A stretch of DNA of 40,236 nt from a bacterium (lineage in GTDB: Bacteria; Latescibacterota; Latescibacteria; Latescibacterales; Latescibacteraceae). Location: positions 1 through 40,236 of the forward strand of contig JAJFUH010000020.1 of NCBI GenBank assembly GCA_021372535.1, written 5' to 3'. Shown here piece after piece: positions 8,901 through 15,416 of this stretch. Within the stretch, counting starts at the first letter, position 1. Each line of letters begins with the position of its first letter. A program made the position numbers and the translations under genes. The notes beneath the pieces were generated by a model. That model saw nothing but the letters and a program-made list of their open reading frames with translations, had not been told where the DNA came from and made no database searches.

Positions 8901-9031
8901 TGTATCCTTTCCTTTAGCCCGGATTATTTTTCACCATACTCGCCGCACTGCGCTGCGCCGCAGCAGGAAGGCATAAAAAGTCATAACGGATTGTTTTATA
9001 CATGACGAAATAATTGTTCATGTTTTTTATT

Positions 9032-9057
9032 GTAGGGGCAACCCCCCGTGGTTGCCC
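9032..9057. repeat. 26-bp hairpin repeat
   Basis: GTAGGGGCAACC, CCCCGT and GGTTGCCC form a stem-loop (GGGCAACC with GGTTGCCC). A copy differing at three positions lies at 34364-34389 inside the fucosidase gene. Two of the three differences are paired (A to G with T to C), so the stem is kept. Confidence 0.7.
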
Positions 9058-9236
9058 ACTGTAGAAAAAATCCGCGTTCAATTTCAATTCATGAATAGAT
9101 CGGATTAAAAGGTATTCTTGAAAAAAACATGGGATTTTCAGAATTCTACTTTTATCTTGACCTTATTGTTATTTTTGAGTAACTTCCAGTAAACAAACGG
9201 AAAGTGTGATAGAACGATATTCTCAAAGGAGATGTT

Positions 9237-9377
9237 ATGGAAACAAGGAGAAGTTTTTTTACGTATATCATGGTTGCCTTATCCGCTTTTCTTACCGCTC
9301 TTCTTGCTGTCTCCTGCGGTAAGAAACCCGATGCCGAAACAGAGCCTTCTCCCGAATGGCCGCCCAAAGACGAGTGA
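9237..9377 (+). CDS. 46-residue lipoprotein
   Basis: AAAGGAG precedes the ATG by 5 nt. The protein starts METRRSFFTYIM, has a hydrophobic stretch, and a clear lipobox LAVSC at Cys27. The mature part is only 20 residues, acidic and proline-rich (PSPEWPPKDE), and stops at TGA 9375-9377. A strong terminator follows at 9461-9488. Short lipoproteins of this type (lipobox plus a tiny tail) are often overlooked; no function can be assigned. Confidence 0.7.
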   Translation: METRRSFFTYIMVALSAFLTALLAVSCGKKPDAETEPSPEWPPKDE

Positions 9378-9460
9378 GAAAGAACGGCATTTCGATACAG
9401 TGAACACTTCTTGTTCTTTATGATTTTTGTATTTTTTAGTGATTTCTGCCTTTTGGAATA

Positions 9461-9488
9461 AAAAAACGCCCGGTTTCCGGGCGTTTTT
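9461..9488. terminator. Bidirectional intrinsic terminator
   Basis: A stem CGCCCGG/CCGGGCG with loop TTT is flanked by A6 on the left and T5 on the right, so it can end transcription from the 46-residue lipoprotein gene on the plus strand and from the membrane protein gene (stop at 9515) on the minus strand. Confidence 0.9.
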
Positions 9489-9514
9489 GCTTATATAGGG
9501 CTGTTCCTGAGGTT

Positions 9515-9796
9515 TCAGGACTTGTAAAAAGACATCAGCGTCAGCACGACAAAAATTATCCCTCCGACCCCGTAAATTATGAGCGGCAGGCTTATAATAC
9601 CCCTGCTTGTTTCAATATTGGTTATCATGAGGTCCTGTGCGCCCCACCCGAGAACTGCGGTCAGGAGCACGATGAGGAATATCGCCCATTTTCGCAGGAT
9701 CAACAGGGCAAGCAGAATAACGATGACAAACGTGAACGGATTATTCCAGTTATACGTCTTCACAGCAGTGACGACAGTGTCTATCAGTGATTCCAT
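9515..9796 (-). CDS. Small membrane protein, three predicted helices
   Basis: A 93-residue protein. GAGGGTGGGAT lies just before the ATG. After a short amphipathic N-terminus there are hydrophobic stretches at about 22-35 (FVIVILLALLIL), 38-50 (AIFLIVLLTAVLG) and 68-90 (LPLIIYGVGGIIFVVLTLM). No conserved motif is recognised. It may be a host gene or a downstream part of the phage block; the terminator at 9461-9488 ends its transcript. Confidence 0.7.
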   Translation of the reverse strand: MESLIDTVVTAVKTYNWNNPFTFVIVILLALLILRKWAIFLIVLLTAVLGWGAQDLMITNIETSRGIISLPLIIYGVGGIIFVVLTLMSFYKS

Positions 9797-9926
9797 ACAA
9801 TCCCACCCTCGTGTGTTCTTGTTCCGGAAACCCGCTCAGACTTTCTTATGATCAAAAATTATACTGTTTTCCGATAGTGTCAAGAACAATTATAACATGT
9901 TTTGATATGTGGGGCTGTGATTTTGG

Positions 9927-10484
9927 TCACGAGAGTGTGTCCCGTGCAATATGTATCACCTTTTCGGCCACCGTTCCGGGATCGTTCATCTCTTCGGGAT
10001 TTACCGCTATGAGGATACGTTTCCCGCTGGAAGGATGGGGATATATATCATGGAGTTTTTTCATGCCCTTGCGTTTGAATGCCCTTGTCGCTGATTCATC
10101 GAGCTCGATCCAGTACGGTGTCTGTCCGTGCGCCGCTTCGAATTCATCAGCCCAGCAGAAAAACACCGTGTGTTTTTTCGCGTTCTGAAGATAGTATCCC
10201 CGGTATCCTTTTTTTGTGCTCTGTCCGAATCTGATGGTGAATGAACCTTCGTTTATGCTCTGAATATGGGAAAATACAGCCGTAAGCGCGTCGTTTTTTT
10301 CATTCTTCGTGGGTGACCGCAGCATTGTCTTCACCGGCTCCGGAATCGCCGTCTTTTTCGTTATTCCCCGTTTTCTGGTCTTTCTCAGCGTATAAAACAG
10401 CGCAAGACCGGCGCCTGCACCGATAATCCCGGTAATTACCGCTCCCGTTCCGGTAAAGAACTTTTTTATCGAGGCAAGGTTCAT
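9927..10484 (-). CDS. Membrane-anchored protein of unknown function
   Basis: A 185-residue protein with a strong ribosome site (AGAGGAGGAA) ahead of the ATG at 10484. A glycine-rich hydrophobic segment (residues about 12-32) is followed by a basic patch (RKTRKRGITKK), so the C-terminal domain should be cytoplasmic. The soluble domain (about 55-185) is mixed alpha/beta with no recognised family; YRGYYLQNAKKHTVFFCWADE and HIARDTLS are its ends. It lies upstream of the 93-residue membrane protein gene with a 130-nt gap and may share its transcript. Confidence 0.7.
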   Translation of the reverse strand: MNLASIKKFFTGTGAVITGIIGAGAGLALFYTLRKTRKRGITKKTAIPEPVKTMLRSPTKNEKNDALTAVFSHIQSINEGSFTIRFGQSTKKGYRGYYLQNAKKHTVFFCWADEFEAAHGQTPYWIELDESATRAFKRKGMKKLHDIYPHPSSGKRILIAVNPEEMNDPGTVAEKVIHIARDTLS

Positions 10485-10692
10485 GTGTGTTCCTCCTCTC
10501 TTCTTGCAACTCTCCCGTATCCCCGCATGGGTAAGTCATATCAGGGCATTGTATGCGTATTAATGCTGGGAATTGAGCGGGGATATCCGCGGATTACGGA
10601 GACATGGAGGTGCAAATCGTGAAATACCCATCACTGAGGTGCCTTTTCACGGTATTCGTGTGTAATGATTCGTATTTTTACTTCGGTGATTC

Positions 10693-10861
10693 AAGCGTTG
10701 TGAAAAACTATATGTGTCTGAATTTTGGCTGTCAAGGGTCGGCACACGAAGTGCCGGTCCCAAATTAATAATTCGGGGATATGTTTATATGCCCTTCACA
10801 GCAGCAAAACAACACATTTCATCATGGGGCTCGTAAAAATATACTTTTTCACAGCCCGCTT
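10693..10861 (+). repeat. MITE-like element, family A, copy 1
   Basis: It begins AAGCGTTGTGAAAAACT and ends ACTTTTTCACAGCCCGCTT, imperfect terminal inverted repeats of about 17 bp. Inside are two hairpins, one around GGTCGGCAC and GTGCCGGTCC, the other ending in AATTCGGGG. Copies of the same length lie at 12235-12402 and 37214-37381 in the same orientation. Open frames crossing it are fortuitous. Confidence 0.8.
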
Positions 10862-10912
10862 AAACAGTAAAATCGGATACCGTCATGCCGAACGTGTTTC
10901 GGTATCTGTTCC
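10862..10912 (+). repeat. Partial family B element
   Basis: TAAACAGTAAAATCGGAT is followed by CGTCATGCCGAACGTG and TTTCGGTATCTGTTC, matching the left half and core of the family B elements. Both terminal repeats are missing, and it abuts family A copy 1 directly. Confidence 0.6.
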
Positions 10913-11025
10913 CCATGGTTTGTACCGTTGCTTATCAGCCGAAACTTTATCAACACTATAACCGTTTATGGTACACGGTGAAACCGTTAATGTAAAATAT
11001 GGTGCCCGAGATGAATTATCTCTGA

Positions 11026-11217
11026 TTATCCCTTGGAAGTCACGTAATCACGAAGTTTATTGCGAATATCCTGAAGTTTGTTCGTGGAAAACCGGGGCTC
11101 ACCGAGACGGGCTTTCCCGCCATAGGGGATAATGATTTTCTGATTGATGAGACGGTTGATTGTTTCCTGAGGGACAGAAAGTTCCTGGGCCAATTCCATG
11201 ATAGAAAGCAGGGGCAT
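11026..11217 (-). CDS. Small DNA-binding protein, excisionase/MerR-like helix-turn-helix
   Basis: A 63-residue protein. The ATG at 11217 has AAGGTG 8 nt upstream. The sequence MELAQELSVPQETINRLI is a good helix-turn-helix, followed by QKIIIPYGGKARLGEPRF, the wing region typical of excisionase and MerR-like small regulators, and a basic C-terminal helix (LQDIRNKLRDY). It could regulate the adjacent phage cassette or be a plain host regulator. It has its own promoter candidate at 11294-11322. Confidence 0.75.
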   Translation of the reverse strand: MPLLSIMELAQELSVPQETINRLINQKIIIPYGGKARLGEPRFSTNKLQDIRNKLRDYVTSKG

Positions 11218-11293
11218 ATCCGCAACACCTTGTATGATAATAGGTTAGATAAGATATAAAGAGGTCTTTTTGGATCTGTTTATCTACCCTAAC

Positions 11294-11322
11294 AATATGC
11301 TCAGAGGCATACCGGGTGTCAA
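11294..11322 (-). promoter_or_regulatory. Sigma-70-type promoter for the small regulator
   Basis: Read on the minus strand: TTGACA (11322-11317), 17 nt, CATATT (11299-11294). It lies about 77 nt upstream of the ATG at 11217, leaving a leader of about 70 nt. Confidence 0.5.
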
Positions 11323-11500
11323 CCTTAAATTTGGTTTTCGTTAAAATTCTCTAACACGTTACGAACAATGCAATTTCACCTGAGACCGAACCGGTTTTCG
11401 GTAAAACCCGATAGAGTAAAATGTCACTGATGTTGCAAAAAGCAACGCATGCACCGGTTGTTATTCTCTCACCCGCCCTCTGTGAATAAATCCTGAAACG

Positions 11501-11542
11501 ATAAAATAAAACGGCCTCGGTTCTGACAGGCCGGGCCGTTAA
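11501..11542 (-). terminator. Intrinsic terminator after the lysis genes
   Basis: On the minus strand AACGGCCCGG pairs with CCGAGGCCGTT across a loop of about 10 nt, followed by TTATTTTATC. It lies 31 nt after the stop of the 104-residue holin-like gene and probably ends the phage transcript. Confidence 0.75.
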
Positions 11543-11572
11543 TGAATCATAACTGCTTGCAAATGAGTGTAG

Positions 11573-11887
11573 TTATCTCCAGACCTCGAAAACTTCTCTT
11601 CCCTCCTTCAGGATTGATGCAAGCTCCTCGCGGGTCAGCCGTTTATCCTCGATTGCCGTTCCCAGGGACGCAAGAAATTCCCCGGCTTCACGTAATGTCC
11701 GTGAAATCCGTCTGAAGGTAAGTCCCAGAAGACCCGCGGCGATGGTGAGGACCGTTGACAGGGCAAGCATGACTGCCTCGCCGGTCATCCATCCGCTGAT
11801 TCTGCCCATCACTCCGGCATATGCCATTCCCGTGCTGAGAAGTAACAGTAATGAACAATATCCCGCGGTGCGTATACTGGTTTTCAC
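11573..11887 (-). CDS. Holin-like small membrane protein (candidate)
   Basis: A 104-residue protein with a GTG start at 11887 preceded by AGGAGG at a good distance. Hydrophobic segments lie at about 10-24 and 38-58 (AVMLALSTVLTIAAGLLGLTF), followed by an amphipathic helical tail: RRISRTLREAGEFLASLG and LTREELASILKEGREVFEVW. That tail is the pattern of many small phage holin-like proteins. It is the last gene before a terminator and follows the second small membrane gene and the M15 peptidase, the usual place of a lysis cassette. Holin function is inferred from position and topology, not from a named family. Confidence 0.6.
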   Translation of the reverse strand: MKTSIRTAGYCSLLLLLSTGMAYAGVMGRISGWMTGEAVMLALSTVLTIAAGLLGLTFRRISRTLREAGEFLASLGTAIEDKRLTREELASILKEGREVFEVWR

Positions 11888-11926
11888 CGGATGCCTCCTG
11901 ACTGTTAAAAATTGGTTATGTTCTTG

Positions 11927-12148
11927 TTATGGGACAGTTTTTCCGTTTAATGCATGTTCGAGCCGTTCGATTCGCCGCTCGATGTCGCAGTGTTTCTGTT
12001 CACAGGTATCTTTCCATGTTATTCCCTCTTTGATTTCCCTGACATCGTCCTGGATCACGGAGATTTTTGTATGAATCCGTTCGAGGAACAGAAGCATTCC
12101 GAGCACAAGCAGTGGTGTTCCGGTACTTACGAGCGTCAGCAGCTCCAC
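11927..12148 (-). CDS. Small membrane protein with coiled coil in the lysis cassette
   Basis: A 73-residue protein. The GTG at 12148 is chosen because AAAGGAGG precedes it by 7 nt; an ATG overlapping it (ATGTG) is in another frame. The N-terminus is one hydrophobic helix (LLTLVSTGTPLLVLGMLLFL), followed by a charged coiled coil (HTKISVIQDDVREIKEG) with two cysteines (CEQKHC) and a second coil (IERRIERLEHAL). This topology fits spanin- or holin-accessory-like proteins. It overlaps nothing and ends 39 nt before the next gene. Confidence 0.6.
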   Translation of the reverse strand: MELLTLVSTGTPLLVLGMLLFLERIHTKISVIQDDVREIKEGITWKDTCEQKHCDIERRIERLEHALNGKTVP

Positions 12149-12486
12149 ATAGTCACCTCCTTTCTTTTTCGGTGGCACCACATTTCCCTTTTCTTGGTTA
12201 CTTCCTTTGGGCAAGCAAAGGAAGTAACATCTGAGAGCGTGGTGAAAAACTCTACATGTCTGAATTTTGGCTGTCAATGGTCGGCACGAAGTACCAATCC
12301 CCGATTAATGATTCGGGGACATGTTTACATGCCCTTGACAGCGACAAAACAATACATTTCATTATCGGGCGTGTGAAAAAGACACTTTTTCACCGCCCTC
12401 TTAGAGCACCCTGCCCCTCTTCTGCGCGGTTTTGCCGTTGCCGGTTCGTGTCCGGGAGATTATATTCACTGAGAAAGGAGCACGCT
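12149..12486. other. Intergenic region with a hairpin and a family A element
   Basis: No gene. It contains an inverted repeat at 12198-12229 (GTTACTTCCTTTG, loop GGCAAG, CAAAGGAAGTAAC), a sequence type common in bacterial spacers and also related to the end of family C copy 2, then the family A element at 12235-12402 and the ribosome site of the next plus-strand gene. Confidence 0.6.
12235..12402 (+). repeat. MITE-like element, family A, copy 2
   Basis: It begins AGCGTGGTGAAAAACT and ends ACTTTTTCACCGCCCTCTT. It aligns along its whole length with 10693-10861 and 37214-37381. The CCCCGATTAATGATTCGGGG hairpin is intact here. Any open frame starting inside it is an artefact. Confidence 0.8.
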
Positions 12487-12852
12487 TTGACAACTGATCC
12501 CCGAACGCCCCGGTTCGCTGCCGGAAAAAAGCGTATTGAAGAGCTCAGAATAAAGAGAGCCCGGCCGAGTATCGAAGATACCATCAGCAGATCGCGGTCG
12601 ATGATTCTCGTCAATCTCTTCGTCGAGATAGCGACGGGAATAATTCTGGTTATCGGACTTTCGTACCTTGTCAGGTTCCTGATTGCGAGACGGCCCTTTA
12701 TCGATCCGAAAATGTTCAACCTTGTCGTCGGCTGCATGGCCGCATTGACCGTCGGCTGGATCGTCTACCTGTTCACCAGGATGCGGTCTCATATTGCCAT
12801 GCTGAGAAAAGCCTCCTCGGACAGTGGTGATTCATCAATATCGGACAGCTGA
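12487..12852 (+). CDS. Two-helix membrane protein on the strand opposite the phage genes
   Basis: A 121-residue protein if translation starts at TTG 12487, which has AGGAG 6 nt upstream; the longer reading frame to 12256 runs through the repeat at 12235-12402 and is not credible. The N-terminus is basic (GKKRIEELRIKRARPS), followed by hydrophobic segments at about 39-62 (MILVNLFVEIATGIILVIGLS) and 78-96 (LVVGCMAALTVGWIVYLF), and a serine/aspartate-rich tail. The family is unknown. It is convergent with the M15 peptidase gene (24-nt gap). It may be a host or accessory gene lodged in the cassette. Confidence 0.6.
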   Translation: MTTDPRTPRFAAGKKRIEELRIKRARPSIEDTISRSRSMILVNLFVEIATGIILVIGLSYLVRFLIARRPFIDPKMFNLVVGCMAALTVGWIVYLFTRMRSHIAMLRKASSDSGDSSISDS

Positions 12853-12876
12853 GGGCTCTCCCGCGCCGGTTACGTC

Positions 12877-13275
12877 TCATCCCTTCCACTGAAGAGGCTC
12901 GGGCCGCAGGTCAAGATGAATGAACGTTTCGTACCTGCCGATGCCTCCGAATCCCAGGTCGAGCGCGATTTTATGGAGAAGGGCGAGCTTCTCCGGATCG
13001 TCATCTTCCGGCCGTATGTCTGTTGCGAACACAAGGTGCCATGACCGCGGCGCGCCTCCCACCTTCGTATTGTGGCTTCTGCACCGGAAAGCCGAGTTGA
13101 CCGCAATCGGGAATCCTCCCTCATGTCTCATGTGTTCGAGCAGGCTTACGTGACGGTAGAATCCCGGAACGATCTTGAGAGTATCGCAGCAGGGACAGAT
13201 AAAATCGCTGTACATAAAGTGTTCCGTCACATAGTAATTGGGTGTATCCCTTAATGTCCGTTCTTTGTCATCCAT
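12877..13275 (-). CDS. M15 family peptidase (phage endolysin candidate)
   Basis: A 132-residue protein with AGGGGAGG ahead of the ATG at 13275. It matches Peptidase_M15_3 (PF08291): AVNSAFRCRSHN, then SWHLVFATDIRPED with the metal-binding His and Asp, then FIHLDLRPE with the third ligand His. A CPCC motif near residue 28 is typical of this subgroup. The family cuts the peptide part of peptidoglycan. Placed after the tail genes and before two small membrane proteins, it is the likely lysin of the cassette. The usual G-x-A in the SxHxxGxAxD motif is FAT here, a mild deviation. Confidence 0.85.
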   Translation of the reverse strand: MDDKERTLRDTPNYYVTEHFMYSDFICPCCDTLKIVPGFYRHVSLLEHMRHEGGFPIAVNSAFRCRSHNTKVGGAPRSWHLVFATDIRPEDDDPEKLALLHKIALDLGFGGIGRYETFIHLDLRPEPLQWKG

Positions 13276-13317
13276 TCCTCACCCTCCCCTTAATCATGTT
13301 TCTGGTTTATAGTTTTT

Positions 13318-13375
13318 TTCCCTTATGCCTTATGCCTTGTGCCTTGTGCCTGTCTTTTCTGCCTTATCCCTGTCT
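13318..13375 (-). repeat. Heptamer repeat at the stop of the tail-associated gene
   Basis: CCTTATG, CCTTATG, CCTTGTG and CCTTGTG units followed by GTCTTTTCTGCCTTATC and CCTGTCTTCA. The terminal TCA is the stop codon (TGA) of the gene at 13376-15274, so the repeat abuts the coding region. Confidence 0.85.
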
Positions 13376-15274
13376 TCACACATGAACGATACCGAGCGGA
13401 TGTATCTGGCAGAGAGTCGGCGAGGATGTGGTCGTCACCGCGAACACGAGCATCCTGTCCTCGCCTTCCGCATCACCCGCCGTTGTCGTATTCCCGAACG
13501 TTGTCGGGTTTGTCCTGTCGAAGTAGAAGTAGTACGTGGACGATCCTGCCAGGCCCGATGCGGACCCGGAGGATATGGCATAGTAGGCGTCGCCTGCCCT
13601 CAGTGTCCCTGCAGCCCAGCTCAGGCTGTTCCATGATGTCGCGGTGATTGTGCTGAAAAACCGGAAAGCCTGGTTCCCGAATCCGGGACGGGTTGATCCT
13701 GCCTCGGCGGCGGTTGAGCTTTCGGCGAGTGCCGCCCGGATATGCTTCACACCCTCCTGCTGGGCAGTCCTGAGCGCGGCCAGCACATCGGCGAGCGTGC
13801 TGGCGCGGTTATCGAGGCTTACCCTGACCCGCCATGGGTGGAGAATATCCACATCGCGCTCCATGACCCGGGTCACTACATCAAGGCTGAGGGTCGGATC
13901 GATGACCGTCACGGTGTCTCCCAGTTCGAAACGGTCGGCTTCACGTCCTGCCCGTATATCGCCGTAGAGATCGACGAGATCGACATCGTAGGTTATTACG
14001 GGGTCTTTGTGGGCGTTGAGGTATTCCATGGTCCGGTCCCGGAGGGTATCGGCGCTTTTCCCTATGGTGAACGGTTTCACGAGCGCCCCCTCGGCTATCT
14101 GCACGCTGTCGACATAAAAGTCCGCCGAGCCCGCACCTTCCTGGAAAATCACCGCCATCACCGTGTCGTTGTTCGCTTTCCAGTTTTCGATACGCACTAC
14201 GGCGAGTCCCGTGCCCGTAAGCGGCGCAGGCCGCCTGTACTGGCTTGTCCCGTCGCTCACCTGCACCCGGACAGTTCCCGATGCGATGATCACATGGGTG
14301 AGGAGGCTGTATATCTTTCCGGGTGTGACGGCGACCGTTTGCTGAATCCCCTGGCCGTCTGCCGTGCTCTGCACTCTCTGTGATGCTTTCCCGTAGAGGT
14401 AGTATGCGGCGTCGGTGTTCTTCGATACCGTCGGTGCCCCCGTCGTTGTCCAGTTTTCGCAGAGACCCGCTGTATAGATGCCGTCGAGCGCGGGTGTCTC
14501 AGCGAGGTTTATAACCTCTTCGAGCGTGGGTTCATGACACACCGCCTCACGGAGACCGTATGCGGATATTGAATCAGTATCATCGGTATATTTCATTCCG
14601 CCGCTTGCTGTTGCGCCGGTGAGAGTGAGCGGCGGATTCCCTCCTCCGACACCGTACACACGGTTGGCGAGCCTGCCGGTGTTGATACTCCGCGAAGCTC
14701 CCTTGAGATTGAGCCCGTACCGGAATATCACACCGTTGTCGCTCCCGGCCGTGTCGAGGATATCCACCTCGCCGCTGTCCTCGTCGAGCGAAAGCTCTCC
14801 CCCCGTGAGCGAGCATATCCTGAGAAGACAGTCGAACACCGGCTCGTACTCGAATCTCACAAACGGGATGACCGCGGTCGGCTCCACCGTACCGGCATCG
14901 AAGACGGAGCACCCGAGCACAAGTTCCGCGAGTTCCCCGGGCGTGTAGTTGACACAGTCTACCGCATCGTCGAATACCTCGTCAGACGTGTCGGCGAGTA
15001 TGTGACGGGCGCTGATGGTAAGGCTCGGGCGCTCGCGGAGCCGCGATTTTGTCGCTTCGAGCACCCGGAATGTGCCCCTGTTCTCCCCCGTTACGGTTTT
15101 GAGGCGGAGAAACGATGTCCCGGGCGTTATCGTGTCCCATTCGCTCCGTTCCACTGTTTCGACTGTCAGAATGCCGATGCCGTTGATTTTTTCACGGAGA
15201 CGGGCCTGCGTCATGCCGGAAAGCTCTGCCGTCTTGTTTTTATCCCTGTCCAGTACTTCCACCATGTATCTCAT
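13376..15274 (-). CDS. Phage tail-associated protein (Tal-like)
   Basis: A 632-residue protein. ATG 15274 is preferred to an in-frame TTG at 15280 because AAAGG lies 7 nt upstream of the ATG. The N-terminal part (about 1-230: DRDKNKTAEL, ARHILADTSDEVF, LANRVYGVGGG) resembles the baseplate hub domain of siphophage tail endopeptidase/minor structural proteins (Prophage_tail type). A jelly-roll-like insert at about 280-400 (NWTTTGAPTVSKNTD, GKIYSLLTHV, FYVDSVQIAEGA) looks like a carbohydrate-binding module. The hub fold resumes (ELGDTVTVIDPTLSLDV) and the C-terminus is serine/threonine-rich. It follows the distal tail gene, as usual. No peptidase motif was recognised. Confidence 0.75.
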   Translation of the reverse strand: MRYMVEVLDRDKNKTAELSGMTQARLREKINGIGILTVETVERSEWDTITPGTSFLRLKTVTGENRGTFRVLEATKSRLRERPSLTISARHILADTSDEVFDDAVDCVNYTPGELAELVLGCSVFDAGTVEPTAVIPFVRFEYEPVFDCLLRICSLTGGELSLDEDSGEVDILDTAGSDNGVIFRYGLNLKGASRSINTGRLANRVYGVGGGNPPLTLTGATASGGMKYTDDTDSISAYGLREAVCHEPTLEEVINLAETPALDGIYTAGLCENWTTTGAPTVSKNTDAAYYLYGKASQRVQSTADGQGIQQTVAVTPGKIYSLLTHVIIASGTVRVQVSDGTSQYRRPAPLTGTGLAVVRIENWKANNDTVMAVIFQEGAGSADFYVDSVQIAEGALVKPFTIGKSADTLRDRTMEYLNAHKDPVITYDVDLVDLYGDIRAGREADRFELGDTVTVIDPTLSLDVVTRVMERDVDILHPWRVRVSLDNRASTLADVLAALRTAQQEGVKHIRAALAESSTAAEAGSTRPGFGNQAFRFFSTITATSWNSLSWAAGTLRAGDAYYAISSGSASGLAGSSTYYFYFDRTNPTTFGNTTTAGDAEGEDRMLVFAVTTTSSPTLCQIHPLGIVHV

Positions 15275-15287
15275 CGTCAAACCTTTA

Positions 15288-15416
15288 TGTTTATGGTTTA
15301 TGGTTCGTAGTCTTTGGTTTTTCCCCTTATGCCTTGTGCCTGTCTTTTCTTAGTGTCTTAGTCCCTGTTTTTTACTTTTTCCCTTATGCCTTATGCCTTG
15401 TGCCTTGTGCCTGTCT
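15288..15416 (-). repeat. Heptamer repeat between distal tail and Tal genes
   Basis: From left to right on the plus strand, TTTATGG-type units (TATGGTT, TATGGTT, CGTAGTC, TTTGGTT) give way to CCTTATG/CCTTGTG units and end in CCTGTCTTTA. The final TTA is the stop codon (TAA) of the distal tail gene. Confidence 0.85.

Larger units (their letters stand above)
8619..9236. other. Long intergenic region with two repeats
   Basis: No convincing gene. It holds the long hairpin element at 8711-8900 and a 26-bp hairpin at 9032-9057. Just before the next gene is TTGACC at 9158-9163, followed 17 nt later by TAACTT, which is at best a weak promoter. Confidence 0.5.
10485..11025. other. Intergenic region dominated by two repeats
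   Basis: No convincing gene. It contains a full family A element at 10693-10861 directly joined to part of a family B element at 10862-10912. The remaining sequence shows no promoter or terminator that could be defended. Confidence 0.5.
11218..11572. other. Intergenic region with promoter and terminator
   Basis: No gene. It contains the minus-strand promoter candidate for the small regulator (11294-11322) and the minus-strand terminator of the lysis genes (11501-11542). It marks the boundary between the phage cassette and the regulator. Confidence 0.6.

Noticed and set aside
11218-11572. Prophage attachment site or tRNA gene at the cassette edge
   Set aside because: No tRNA-like cloverleaf and no direct repeat matching the other edge could be found by eye.
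12256-12486. N-terminal extension of the plus-strand membrane protein
   Set aside because: It translates the family A repeat; homologous frames occur in the other copies of the repeat with no gene attached.
15288-15416. CRISPR array
   Set aside because: The repeats have a 7-bp period with no spacers of constant length; they are simple tandem heptamers.
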